Shown here: in pieces, positions 23,002 through 34,237 of the stretch
Layout: every line of letters begins with the position of its first letter
Position numbering within the stretch: the stretch's first letter is position 1
Source: Paracamarosporium sp. OC-R06-R3
Taxonomy: Eukaryota > Ascomycota > Dothideomycetes > Pleosporales > Didymosphaeriaceae
Direction: 5' to 3'
DNA: 64,000 nt
Assembly (NCBI GenBank): GCA_019828545.1
Contig: JACVRA010000166.1
Span: 232,513 to 296,512, forward strand
Notes under the pieces: generated by a model
Database searches by the model: none
What the model was told of the DNA's origin: nothing
What the model saw: only the letters and a program-made list of their open reading frames with translations
Program-made: the position numbers and the translations under genes

Positions 23002-23379
23002 ATGTCGATGGACATTCGCCTCTACGTCTGTTACCTCTTCGCGATCGTTCTACTCGTTCACTTTTGCGAAGAAGAGATCATAACCACGTTGAAGAATCTC
23101 TCTGACGTGTCTATTGGACATCCCAGGTTGCAATATTCCACAGTCTAGGTCATGCCTTCCGTGCGGAAGGTAGCGTACGTCACTTCAACCTCCCTGGTAA
23201 CCGCCAACAACTTGGCTCGTTCCGCTAGAGCCCACGGCTGGTATGCATATGGAGCGATTCTTAACGTCGGCAGATTGGAATCTGGACAGGATCATGGAAG
23301 GATTTTCTTTGGGATGTGTTTGTGCATGGTATTGATGAGTGGTTCTCATGCACTGTACAAGACTCGAACTCCTCCGTAA
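23002..23379 (+). CDS. Possible small membrane protein, unknown
   Basis: Exons 23002-23106 and 23149-23379, with a 42-nt intron ending in CAGTCTAG, would give 111 aa. The frame is kept across the join. The protein has a hydrophobic N-terminal span (LYVCYLFAIVLLVHF), then an acidic patch (CEEEIITTLKNLSD) and a second hydrophobic span (FFGMCLCMVLMSG). I recognise no family. More exons downstream are possible: a strongly hydrophobic frame after an acceptor at 23750 reads GLASTAGLSIVAIIVVLIGL and stops at 23823. The intron is short and the model is weak. Confidence 0.3.
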
Positions 23380-24167
23380 CTGGCCTGGACTCACGTACTC
23401 GTCATCTGTCCGGCCTTTAGAAAGTACTTGAATCAACCTTCGTTCTATTTTCATCCGTTACATACACCCCTTCAGCATTGTCTCTGGTCGCGCCGCCCGC
23501 AGTATTCTCACACCCGTTGCCGATTGGTCGCACGTTGTGAAGAACCAACTTGCCATGGTGAGTCTGCAGGCGCTCTCTTGTCTTGATACTACTGACTCGG
23601 GCAAACCTGTCTGTCGGTAGCTACCTTCGTGTATGGCGTGAGACTTCTCCACAACATGGTCTTCCATTCTCTCATGATTCGACTGCATATCATTACCTAT
23701 CTGTAGCTGCACATTTCTTGACGCACTTATATCCGCTGTATTCATTTCAGTGGGCTTGCGAGCACCGCCGGCCTCAGCATCGTAGCCATCATCGTGGTCC
23801 TCATCGGGTTGCAGAACGAATAGGAATGAATGTAATCAAGCACAACAACTAGGATGTTCAAGTCTACCAAATTGTAAAATTCATTCTTAACTCCCACTCC
23901 TATTGCGTCTCCCTCTGTTACAATTTTCCAGGTGTCACTTCTCTGAATAAGCGCATATAGATAGACAGACAAACTTGTATGTGACTTGAGGAAGATCACT
24001 AGGTCGCGAAGTAACATGGAAAGATGAGGTATGGGTAGGTATCAATGGTAAACAAAAATAGCGAACGCTCTATGTTGGGGGGGGGAGGCCGGCTTCACAT
24101 TAAAACGAGTAGACGAAAATGGTGAGGAAACAATTGAAGAAAAAAGAAAGAGAAAGCTAAAACGGTA
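23380..24167. other. Gene-poor stretch with short open frames
   Basis: Splice-like signals are present on the plus strand (GTGAGT at 23558, TTTCAG at 23750). Two ATG frames lie on the minus strand, 24017-23742 (a hydrophobic Leu/Val-rich piece) and 23745-23458 (polar). They do not join into a gene that I can defend. A run of nine G lies at 24077-24085. Confidence 0.35.
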
Positions 24168-24434
24168 GAACCCACGCGGAATCGAACCGCGGTCTTAAGA
24201 CTAAGCAATGGCTACCTACGGGCAGCTCGACCTATTCCGCTCCGCCCAAGTTGGTTGGTTTCATCTCGCGCTGAAGCAAACCCATGTTGGGAATTACTGC
24301 TCCCAGAGCCCTCGGGTTGTGGTAGCTGTAGGGGAGCTGTTAGTGCAACTCGTGTGCACTCTGGAAACGCTCATGATCGTTGCCTTTGACCCTTCTGCCG
24401 AATCGTCTACGCTCTACCATTGAGCTATGGGTCC
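24168..24434 (-). tRNA. tRNA-like Pol III gene, halves split by about 190 bp
   Basis: The minus strand from 24434 reads GGACCCATAGCTCAATGG..., with an exact D-arm and A box (TAGCTCAATGG, stem GCTC/GAGC). At 24191-24168 it reads a perfect T-arm (CGCGG, loop TTCGATT, CCGCG, which holds the B box) and then TGGGTTC, which pairs with the 5' GGACCCA over 7 bp with one G-U. A T-rich Pol III terminator with six T follows, downstream of the 3' end at about 24130. Candidate anticodon-stem strands TAGAC and GTCTT pair at four of five positions. The two halves are separated by far more than a normal nuclear tRNA intron, and no anticodon loop with U33 falls in the usual place. I cannot assign an amino acid. 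It could be a tRNA with a large intron, a tRNA gene broken by insertion, or a tRNA-derived ncRNA/SINE head. Confidence 0.55.
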
Positions 24435-25261
24435 GAATGTGCTGATAAATTCTGGAATTATTGATTATATATTCATGTGTTCATACAACCAATTCGTCTA
24501 TAGTGATGAGACAATGTTAATTTAAATTAAAATTTCAACTCTCAGGACACGACAAGGGTACGCCACCGCGAATGTGGGCCCTGTTCTGCACCGTGAAGCC
24601 AGCAAACGCGGTCTCTCCGGGGACGCACCTGTGCACCGACGCAGTGTAACGTGCATCATGATCACAAATCCAAAGAAATAAAACCGAAGAGCATCTGAGA
24701 CGGGATAAGTACATTTCCGCCGGTTTGAATAATGGAAGTCGCTCGATAGCCACCTTAAGGACGCGATCATCATCGTCTCAATTCTGCACATGATTCAAAA
24801 AGGCGGACAGATGTGACATCTTTTACCAGTATGTAATATCGCCAACTACAAACGACGGTGACTAGAATGTCACTCGCATATCTTATACCAAATCACGAAA
24901 CCTATGTATTACACCGTAGGATTCAGCATCCCACGACTCTCATATTGTAGCAAGCATTGCAACTCCGTCTCACGTACCCTCACAAGCTGTAATCATCTCA
25001 AAATTTTTATCCTATCGAAATCTTTACCAACGGATTGAACTGTCGTCTTTGAAGAAGAATAACGAACAGCCGACTTGCTGAAATATTACCTTTCGACAAC
25101 GTCCTCGGAGCATTCCAGCCAAACGATCAACTGCCATGCGGGTGCTGCGCCAGAGAGCGTGCACCACGACTGCCCCATTCTGTTCCGAGATCCATTCTTG
25201 TACATCTCGACTTCGTAGTGTTGCCTCGTTGCGTGACCCCGGCGCTTGCTTCACCAGTCAC
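24435..25261. other. Intergenic, no supported gene
   Basis: AT-rich around 24440-24540. A reverse frame at 25254-25024 begins with GTG only and lies directly behind the coiled-coil gene's stop. No function is visible. Confidence 0.4.
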
Positions 25262-25937
25262 TCATTCGAGGGAGGCTGTATCCTTCCTTTCTGCTACGTA
25301 CCTTCGTGAAAATGCTTTCCGTTCTTCTTGCAGCTCTTCCTGACAACCATCGAGAGTCATCTTTACGGCTACAAGTTCCTTCTTCAACTCGTCAATCTTA
25401 CGGTTTCGCCGACGTATGATTCGTTCTAGCTGCGATTGAGTGCACTTCTTAGCCGTCATCGTTCTGGTTATGACGCTGTTGTCACTGCCGGTCTCTCCCT
25501 CGACTTTAGTTGCGTTGTAAGGTAGCTCATTGGTAGCTCGATTCTCAGTGTCGTTCCGGACATAGTCGTCGGAAGTAGTAATCCATGCTTTGCAACCGCA
25601 CCAGTCAAGAAAGGTGAGACAAAATCTCCTAATGACACAGTCAGTGTTGATGCGAGCATGGGCGCAGTTGCGATGGTTACCTGAAGTGTACATGCACGGC
25701 CAACAACGCGACGCAGATAGCAACACGAGTGAACCTGCGATGCTGAAAGTGATGGAACTGCAAAGCATCGTGCACTTGTTCCATAGGTATCTGCTCATGG
25801 TAGACGCCTATCATGTTTACGAGGGAATGTTGAAACGAAGCAAGGGCATAGTCAGCGAGGAGTATGCAGAGAAAAGCTTCAACTAGAATAGCGACAGCCT
25901 CGATGACGATCGTCACAGTTTTCGGAGAGGGGGCCAT
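25262..25937 (-). CDS. Membrane plus coiled-coil protein, unknown
   Basis: Exons (minus) 25937-25681 and 25628-25262, with a 52-nt intron (GTAACC...ATTAG), give 207 aa with frame kept. The N-terminus has a membrane span at about residues 7-33 (TIVIEAVAILVEAFLCILLA). A His-rich linker follows (about 47-67), then a second hydrophobic piece (about 69-84) and a polar region. The C-terminus, about residues 150-195, is a coiled coil rich in Arg, Lys and Glu (LERIIRRRNRKIDELKKEL, CQEELQEERKAFSRRY). I recognise no family. The clean splice and the ordered domain pattern argue for a real gene. Its neighbours are also short and unknown. Confidence 0.5.
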
Positions 25938-26867
25938 CTCAGGTTACGATACGTGGCTGTGATGCACGGTGGTAATGCGTGATGGTGATGCGTGATGTTG
26001 GTGTGTGGCGATGGGTGTGGGGCGTAGTAGGGACCACGATTAAGTGGCCTCGATAACCGGTATCAAAACGTAACTCGGTGTTTGAATAAGAAAACCGAAA
26101 AGCATGACCAGTAGCAAGCTGGGTCGCAGCGATGAGGATGCAACAAGATATCTCGATGACTTGCACGCCTAGCGTGACAGCAAGAACCTCCCGTTCAGGC
26201 TCGGAAGCGTACCTTTGTTGCGCGGAGTTGATGCATCAAGTGCGATAAAGATGAACTTCCTATGTAGGTATGAAACCGTAACACATGTACCGTTCCGTCG
26301 ATATTGCGCTGGGAAGCGGTCCGAATGCCACCTCCCGTTTGGTACTGACTGTCATAGTCGCCAACACACCCGGAACAGCACCTATCCGAAGTAACTATTT
26401 CCACGGACTCCTTCTACTTGGCGATATTGCATCAATACTTTTCGTTGGTAGGTTAATACCCATAAAAGACCATTGATTCGCGCGCTCTGGATATATCAAG
26501 CCGCATTCAATAGATTACCAAGCTCGACGCACAAGATCGATTCGAAAAATCTTGGGGGAGGTTCAGGTCTGATGTTCAACTTGACTCAAACTGACGCAGA
26601 GCTGGAAAAATCTGCCACGTTCCTACAGATACGTGTAACGGCCGTTTTTTCTCAGCTCGTCACATCCAAAAATAAGATCGAGCTGAGTATTCGACGGCTC
26701 TACGTTCCCTCGATCAAAGAAAAATCCCACGAAATACTTCACCTTGGTGATAAGGGTCGATTGGCTTGCTGGGTAGAGGTCGGGAGACGTACCACGAGCC
26801 AGCTGTTCTCCACTCACCGCCTCCTAATTTTACGCATACCTCCTGCTTCCACCGAGAATCGGCGTTC
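25938..26867. other. Gene-poor spacer with short frames
   Basis: One ATG frame at 26285-26476 (plus) encodes 63 residues with a hydrophobic middle. It could be an exon, because GTAGGT follows at 26448, but no partner exon is clear. Nothing else is supported. Confidence 0.35.
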
Positions 26868-27377
26868 ATGAACGTTATATTGCATCGATTCTCCCGCTCC
26901 CGTCCCGCAATATCTCTCCCGGTGTTGTGGAGACAATACCTCCCCCGTGTCGTGGTCGCTACCATCAGCATATTTTCAGTCGCCCGGCAGTCCCACTCCC
27001 CGTTGGTACCTTCGGTCCCCACCATATCCAAGCCGTCGATTGACATGCACAAGTTGATTACTGCCATGAGTAAGCTCAATGAACTCGTGTAACTCACTAG
27101 AAACGATACCGCCGCCTTCAACACCATCCAGCAAGCACACGGTGCGGCCCTATACCTTCCAGCAGACGAGAGGTATATAAGCAAGTTCTTGCGTTACGAT
27201 CTAATCCCAGCCATGCGCATCTTACACCGCGATCAAACGAACTACAGTCGTATCTATGCTGCGGACGTGCAACTCGCCCACTTCCAAGCATGTTGCGAGA
27301 CCTGTGCAACAAGATTGAAGAAGACTTACTCGATTGTGCCTGCAATGCCGCAGGGTTGCTATTTTTTGAACTCATGA
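26868..27377 (+). CDS. Possible small two-exon protein, unknown
   Basis: Exons 26868-27086 and 27132-27377 with a 45-nt intron (GTGTAA...CATCCAG) would give 154 aa. The intron removes an in-frame TAA at 27090 and is a multiple of three, so the frame stays open throughout: either an intron or a nonsense change explains the TAA. The N-terminus is basic with a hydrophobic patch (VVVATISIFSVA). The C-terminal part reads like folded protein (ERYISKFLRYDLIPAMRIL, HFQACCETCATRLKKTY) and has four Cys in 40 residues. I recognise no family. Confidence 0.35.
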
Positions 27378-28102
27378 GCGTCCAAGAAGAGGTCCCCAGA
27401 GACCAAGACCCTCGCACGAGATCAAGAGACAGGCTACTCTACTCGATGCATCGTGATTGAATGCGGCATCTCGATTATCATAAGGCAGTCCTAGCCAACT
27501 TCTAAGAGCAGGTAGTAGCGCGAAAGCGCCTTTGGACTACACTCCCCGGTGCGCTGAGGGACGTGTACGCAGGAGGGAAAAGCAGACGTGGAAGAGCATA
27601 GCAACAAGCGGCAGAACGTCCAAGATGGCAGCGCGTATAATGGGGGTGTCTGGTAATCTACACGCTACCACCACCGAGGCACGGGATTTCTTTCAGTGGT
27701 TGCTCTTGTAAGTCGCATCTCTACTTGATTCCTTCTTCTCTATTACACATCCTCACTGCAACGTATCATAATGATATCCTATCTATTGTAGGTTTCATAT
27801 TTGCATTACTGGTAGTGCTTTTGATGGTCTCACGTCTTCTAAGTGGGGTCTAGGTCTATGTAATGTGCCTCGAATGGTCTTCGGTGCATGGGAAGAGGTC
27901 TAGGGTCTTGATAAAGAGATAGTTTGATGGCATACGAACAAAGCCGTCAAAGCTTATAGATATCTTCGCTTGTTAGAGCGATAACGCAGTGTCCTATTCA
28001 TGGTTTTGATCCCGGGAAATCAGAGTTGATAATTGCGAAGAAAGATTGTTAGCATGTTAAAAAATGGGATGATCTTACACTATGAAATTGTTGCGAATAT
28101 AT
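27378..28102. other. Intergenic spacer
   Basis: No supported gene. Only very short frames are present; several T-rich stretches lie at 27700-27860. Confidence 0.45.
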
Positions 28103-28585
28103 CTAAATGAGTTGTATAATATCCTGGTCCCTAAAGACGGCATAGGTAAGGCCAATGATATTCCATACCAACGGGTCGCGGTGAAAGATTTCCATGATTT
28201 CATGATGATGATACAACGCGGCCATCCAAACTAATGGGAAGATCACAAACGGTAGAAGGTAGTTGTGATATACTTTTATGATCTTAGCGTTGCGAATGGT
28301 GAAGTCTTGAAAGAAGACATATAGATGATAGATGAGGAAGTGCTCGAGTGCTCGGAGCATTGTGAAGAGAGTCAAGGGTCCGACAAAGAAATCACGCACG
28401 AGCGGATGGTCGTGAAGGATACTTAGGGATTCCCGCAGCCTGTCGAAGCGTGGAAATAATTTACAAATACCGACGATGAAGATGGTCTCGCATGCACGGA
28501 GCATTATGAAGAGAGCCACGAGTGGCATAGTGATACGCCCCACAAGCGGATGGGTGATAACGATATCTATGGCTGGTTGCAGCAT
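28103..28585 (-). CDS. Small hydrophobic protein with internal repeats, unknown
   Basis: A single exon of 160 aa from an ATG. Two similar units of about 48 residues begin at residues 12 and 60. Both start HPLV, then PL, LF-MLRA, an aromatic/aliphatic span and a charged linker. A degenerate third piece follows (LLPFVIFPLVWMAALYHHHE), and a partial fourth begins DPLVW at residue 137. Each unit has one membrane-length hydrophobic run, so three to four spans are likely. I recognise no family. The repeat pattern at protein level, kept while the DNA has diverged, argues that this frame is or was translated. Confidence 0.5.
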   Translation of the reverse strand: MLQPAIDIVITHPLVGRITMPLVALFIMLRACETIFIVGICKLFPRFDRLRESLSILHDHPLVRDFFVGPLTLFTMLRALEHFLIYHLYVFFQDFTIRNAKIIKVYHNYLLPFVIFPLVWMAALYHHHEIMEIFHRDPLVWNIIGLTYAVFRDQDIIQLI

Positions 28586-29218
28586 ATTGCGAAAGGTTTA
28601 AGATCCGTTTGACGCGGTTGTTTAAAGTGCGAAGATAGGTTTTCGTGTTGCGAATGCGAGTTCTGAAGATTGTTTTGAAGGTTGATCCAGGTGGTGTTGT
28701 CTGTCGAGAGGATTAAGCCCCAGGAGATGGCCTATATATAAAGATTCAGGGTGGCTAAGGGAGATCACTCTCACAATGGTTCGAGCGTTCAGACTATACA
28801 TCATGTACTCACGATGATTTTTGATTTAGTAGCGGAGAATGATGGATTATCTGTACAATGTGGCCCATCATTCTTAGCACAAAGGTTCCCTTTACTTGAT
28901 GGAATCCAAACAGCAAAGAGATTGTACAGCGTAAGATACAAGAGGCAATCGAGTAGAACAATGACATTGTGGTTTTCCATGGGATAAGGCGAGAGATCCA
29001 GCCGAAATCACGCATTGGGTTAAGATAGGGTTCAGGATCGATGTCCTAACGGAAGGAATGACATCGGGGTATATGATTGTACCAGAAGCAGCCCACTGAG
29101 TACTTCCCCATGAAATATCACAAGATCCGGATCGAATTTAAAGACCCAGTATGACCCACAATCAGTTTCTGATCTTCATAGACCCTCCTATCATTAGAAC
29201 TCCAGTGACTACCTCATC
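28586..29218. other. Spacer with two short minus-strand frames
   Basis: An ATG frame at 29015-28809 encodes a hydrophobic 68-residue piece (MSLFYSIASCILRCTISLLF) and ends over a strong GTGAGTAC donor at 28809. It may be a first exon, but no in-frame acceptor leads into the repeat protein downstream: its frame has a TAA just before its ATG. Confidence 0.35.
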
Positions 29219-32084
29219 CTACCCCAAACACACCATCGTAACATTCCCCCCAGCATTACTATTCCACAAAGCATCCCACCCCCCATTCTCCAACATCGCA
29301 AAAATGTACGTCCCCTTCTCAACAACCCACTCATACCCCCGATCCAACATCCTCAAGTATCGCTCAACCTCTACCTCCATGCGTGCCGTCACAGTCTCGC
29401 CCGGCTCAACATACACACGCTGAAACGCAACGAGCTGCTTCAGCGGCTGAGAAATCTGCGACACGCGCTGAAGAAGGTATATCTGCGCGACGTACGAGCC
29501 CGCCACGGGCCCCGTATTCGTGACATCCGCCTCGAACACAAGCGTATCTGAGGCAGTGAAGTTCTGCGTGCGGCCGCTCGAGGTGTGGCCCCGGTAGTTG
29601 GAGATGTTGAAAGTGGTGTAGGAGAGGCCGTGGCCGAAGGGGTAGTACGGTAGAGACTCGATGTCGACGTACCATTTCTTCTTAGCGGTCTGCTTGTAGT
29701 TATAGTAGATGGGCAATTGGCCTTCGTGGACGGGGACGGACACAGTCAATCTGCCGCCGGGATTCGCTGTGCCAAAGAGGACGTCGGCGATTGCTTGGCC
29801 GCCGTTCTGGCCCGGGAAGTTCGCGTCTACGACTGCGGCGGCGCGCGAGTAGTATTGTGGGACTGCGAATGGGCGGCCTCCATGTAGGACGAGGACGACG
29901 GGCTTGTTGAGCGCGAAGATAGCGTCTGCGAGGGCAGTCTGGTTCGCGCTGAAGCCTAATGTTGCGCGGTCGCCGGATTCGCCGTCGCTGTTCCATGCTC
30001 CGCCGAGGGCTAGGACGATGATATCGACGTCTTGGGCGATGGACACGCTTTTTTCTACGGGGGACTTGCGGTCGACAAGATTCCAGAAGAGGTAGACCTG
30101 GGAGTTCAAGGAGCCGAGATTTTCAATCTTTTGGTACAGGTTCCAGGTCTGGTATTCGAGGCGAATGTGATACCTTGTACCTTTTTTGAACGTAAACGGC
30201 TCGGAGCCTGGTGGTGCTTGTGTGCTGTTTTGGATGGAATACACCCGCTCAGGTATGTTGGAGAGGATATTTCCAGCTGTTGTCAAGGGCACATCGACAT
30301 GAAGTTGGCCGTCGACATAGAGTTTCGCTGTCGTATTGGCTCCTAGAGCGACTCCTAACCATCCGTCCACGTCACCATCGACTGATGGCTCTAGATCACC
30401 TTCCCACACGACGCTGAAGTTGTTGGATGGTAGGCCCGGTGGAGGGTACAATCCCCAAGAACCAACTGGGGTTTCTGCCCTCTGCAGAACCGGCTTACTA
30501 AAGTTGGTGTCCGCGTAGTATGTCGCTAATAACCCTCCGGAAGAGTCGTTGGCCGATAAGTGATATGGTGGGATGGGATAGTGTGCATTATACAGCCATG
30601 TGTTCGCACCCATACTCGTCACTAGCTTTCCATCGGTGCTTTCAAGATGGTTCAGGATACCCTGCTGGAGGGTTGTGGAATTAGCGACAGGATACATGCC
30701 GTAAGTGCCAGAATAATCGCCATAGTTCAGGATATCTCCATACGGGCCGATAAGCGCAATACTCTGACTGCTTCCATTGCTATTGCTCAAAGGAAGGGTC
30801 TTATTCCTGTTTTCCAGGAGCACGATGCTCTTCTGCGCTGATTCCAAGGTCAAGGGAATGTGGTCGATTGTCAGTTGGTAAGGATCAAAGTCATCGGCAA
30901 TGTAAGGATCGTCGAACAGACCAAGATCGTACTTTACGCTAAGAACCTTCCGAACCTTCTCTCGAAGCAGGTCTTCTTTAACGGTGCCGTTAGCGACTAG
31001 CCCTTTCGTGGCGTTCAGAAGCTCGTAGAGAGGATAGTCGTAGTACTGAACCATTCCTCCGGCATTGTAATACTGGGCGATCGCATCGGCTGGTGACTCA
31101 GCCACTTTGTGACCAACTTGCAGTTGTTTCATGCCTTTCCAAATCAGTATTGTACTCTCTAAGAAGCAAACGGAAGAGCATACCCGTGTCGTCAGCAGTT
31201 ACAAAACCATCAAAGTTCCACTCCTCCAACTGCTTATACAACATGGGATTGACATGGCTCGGCACATCGTCCAGCTCATGATACGCCATCATAACGCCCC
31301 TGACACCACCTTTATCAACCACGCTCTTAAACGGCAAGAGATGCTCTTCAAGCACCTCCCGATTCCCATGCCCCATAAACGGCGATCCATTACTACCACC
31401 CTGCGGCGACCCATGAGCTGCAAAGTGTTTCATCACCGGCGCTATAGCATCGCTCTCACCCCAGCTTCCATTCTTTGAGAGGCCACTCGCAAACGCAACG
31501 CCCATGTGCGACGTCAGAACCTTATCTTCGCCCCAATCCTCTTGACACCGACCCCACCGCGGATCCTTGCATAAATCCAGCACGGGTGCAAGACATACAT
31601 GTATACCGATGCTCCGAGCTTCTTTGGCAATCGCTCTTCCAACGCGGTGGACAAGCTCGGTGTCCCAGCTATTTGACAAAGCAAGTGCCTGGGGAAACAT
31701 ACTCTGATTGAAGCTTGCCACTCCATGGAGGCATTCCGCCCAATGCAAGAACGGGATTTTGAGCCTCGAACTCTCGACATTGAGGCGTTGGAGGTCGTTA
31801 TAGTACGTCTTGTTGAGCGGATACCAGTCGTGCACGTGGCCTATTGATGCGTTGGGCGTGAAGCGCAATTCGAAGTCGTAGAGGGAATTGTCTGATGCGG
31901 GGCCAATGATGTTATCTGCAAAGGTGAGGTGGAGCTGCTGGACGAGATCTGGTATCTCCATTTTGGATATCAGGTCGTCGATGAAAGCGTCTTTTGCTTC
32001 GGCGCGGCTATTGCGCGCGGCAACATCATGTTGTTGTGCGTACGCCCGCAGACACAGCGTCGAAATCAAAAGTAACGACCGCAT
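29219..32084 (-). CDS. Secreted beta-glucosidase/beta-xylosidase-type GH3 with PA14
   Basis: Exons (minus) 32084-31184 and 31134-29219, with a 49-nt intron, give 938 aa. The signal peptide is MRSLLLISTLCLRAYAQ. An in-frame GTG at 32108 is not a start. The GH3 N-terminal barrel contains IPFLHWAECLHGV, KEARSIGIHVCLAPVLDL and VMKHFAAHGSPQGG. The nucleophile is Asp298 in GFVTADDTGM, recreated by the splice. The alpha/beta sandwich domain follows and is interrupted by a PA14 domain (GGLLATYYAD...DGWLGVALGANTTAKLYVDG). The C-terminal fibronectin-III-like domain begins after YYPFGHGLSYTTF. It removes terminal beta-linked sugars outside the cell. Glucosidase versus xylosidase specificity is not settled by sequence. 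Many N-glycosylation sequons are present. Confidence 0.93.
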
Positions 32085-32928
32085 CTTGAGTGCCAAGGAA
32101 CCTCTCACAGTCGAAGAGAAACACCGTGGGAAATTTAGGCTTGGTACGGTATTTGAACATTCGGAAAGTTCCCCTCTGGGTAATGGACCGAAAGCGGTAT
32201 TCCATGATAACCGTGGTGTGATCTTCGAGCATCCATGTCAATGCAACGGTGACAACGGCCAATGTACCGGCTTTGCCTTTGCAGGACCTTGTTTTGTAGA
32301 CCAATTGTCGAAGTGGGGAGATGAGCGAGACTATGGATGCGATGTACATTGTCAGTGCGGGGGAGGGGTACAGGGTTTCGGCAAAGATACTCCGCCGGGT
32401 GTAGATCCTGCCTAAAACAGACTGATAGCGATGGTGCTTCGGTATCTTACGTGCGAAGACTGGGAAACATTTGGTGGTACTTTTGAAGGCTTAGGCGGAA
32501 AGTGTATTGTTATGTAGTATGAAGGAACGACGTCTGATTGCCGAGTTAGCTACTCGTCTGTTCAATTCAAGAACGCTTCTAATAAATCCGCGTGCAAAGG
32601 ATTGTGCATTTTGTGTAATCTAGGCCGTAAGTGTATGTAACGAGTATGCAGATTATGTATGGTGAAGCGATTCAAGCCTTGGCATCTCTCTGAATCTCTA
32701 AATTAGCATAACAGAGAGAAATTCAACAAGGCAAATAAGTGTGCTAGATGAGCTAACTATAAGCTCACCGGCAGAACAACATTGGAAAAATATATGCTAG
32801 AATATCTGAACCGGTAGTATCGTCACGAGTTTTGTGACGTGGTCTCCGGCGGATGAAGCGGTTTCCTTCCATAAACAAAAAGCCTTTTCCACATTAGTCC
32901 ATCAGTTGCCCAGACACAAATTAAAAAC
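32085..32928. other. GH3 promoter region
   Basis: Plus-strand frame 31888-32415 is mostly the antisense of the GH3 5' end and is not a gene. From 32430 on the sequence is AT-rich with no supported gene. Confidence 0.5.
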
Positions 32929-34237
32929 TTACACCGTCTCATACATGTACATCTTCTTCATTCCCAAACACGGCATAACTTCCTCGGTGATCCACTTCTT
33001 CGCTCTCTCCTCGCTCCACCCCAGGATCTTGACAAACATCTTGATGCCCACCGGCTCAAATGCATGCTTCATGTCTTCGAGAAAATAAATACCCAGCTTC
33101 TTCATCTTCTCGCCTTTCGCCCACGGGCCGCACGGCCAGTATAATCTCTTCTCCTCCACGGCCTCGAATCCAATCTCCTGCATCCACCTTTTGTAGTGCT
33201 GCACATTGTTCCACGGTCTTCCCATCTTGGCGCCACACTCAGCAACTTGCTCTAAAAACGCGCGAAGAGGATGTTCCGGGGCCGGTTGCGGGTCCATAAA
33301 TTGGAACGGGAACAGACCGTCTTGCAGCTCGAGATAGCCCCCAGGTGCAAGGTTGTCGTAGGCTTTTTGGATGATAGAGCGCGGGTCGGAAAAGCAGGTA
33401 AGCAATGCCCGGCCATGTATGTAATCGAACTGCCTTGAGTAGTTCCACTCGTCTTCTGCGTCGGCGATTTCGAACTGGCAATTTACGGGGACGTAATTGG
33501 GTTGAATCGGAGAGAGGTCGGTGCCGGTCACGCGGGCCTCTGGGTGTTGCTCAGCTGTAGGAAATGTTAATATTTTGTGTCTGCGTGTGGTAAAAGTGGA
33601 GACCTGGTACCAAATTCCACTGCCCATACGCCAGTCCCGGTCGCTATGTCCAGGACACGTCTGGGGTTGCTGATGGGCGCGAATGCAAGTACGCCATCGC
33701 ACGAGATGGTGAACAGCATGTGCTGGAGATCCAACCTATCCCGCTCTTTCTAAACACCTAGTCAGAAGATTCGATTACAAGCAGAAAGTATAAAGTAGAA
33801 CGACATACTTCATCGTTTGGTAGGACATATTCTGGCGACTGTTAGCGAGGGTACTTCAATTCACGATCAACACTCTTACTGCCAGCCTTGTACCCGTGAT
33901 ACGTGCGTCCGAACTCCTCAACCGAAGCATAAACATCACTCCTCGCACTCGTCGTCGACGATCTGCATCTTTATAAATGCATTTCCCGGCATCATAACAC
34001 GGTGGCTATACATACGCATACGTCAAGCCACCGATTGCCGAATCGGCCTCGCTGCTGTCCTATACACCATGTTACCCTTGGTGACACAGCGGCAGCGTCC
34101 CTGCCCCGCCTCGCCTCGCTAGTCCGCGGTGCGCCAAGCCGCCGAAAGCACCGGAGGATACATTAACTTACATCGCTCTCTGGGATCAGCGCAGGAGAGA
34201 ACTCTGGCTCTGGTATATCGGTGTCAGGATTAGCCAT
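32929..34237 (-). CDS. SAM-dependent methyltransferase, LaeA-like
   Basis: Five exons (minus), 34237-34172, 33916-33880, 33831-33809, 33749-33611 and 33554-32929, give 296 aa. The introns are 255, 48, 59 and 56 nt. The spliced protein reads MANPDTDIPEPEFSPALIPE, then EFGRTYHGYKAGKYVLPNDE and ERDRLDLQHMLF, a strong fungal LaeA-like pattern. Motif I is VLDIATGTGVWAVEFAEQHP; motif II includes VTGTDLSPIQP; later come FDYIHGR and LAPGGYLELQD. It binds S-adenosylmethionine. The family includes LaeA-type regulators and many small-molecule methyltransferases, and the target here is unknown. Exons 2 and 3 are small (37 and 23 nt), and the exon 2 acceptor was chosen by frame. Confidence 0.85.

Noticed and set aside
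32085..32415. Plus-strand frame at 31888-32415
   Set aside because: Mostly the antisense of the GH3 signal peptide and N-terminus; the rest has no family.
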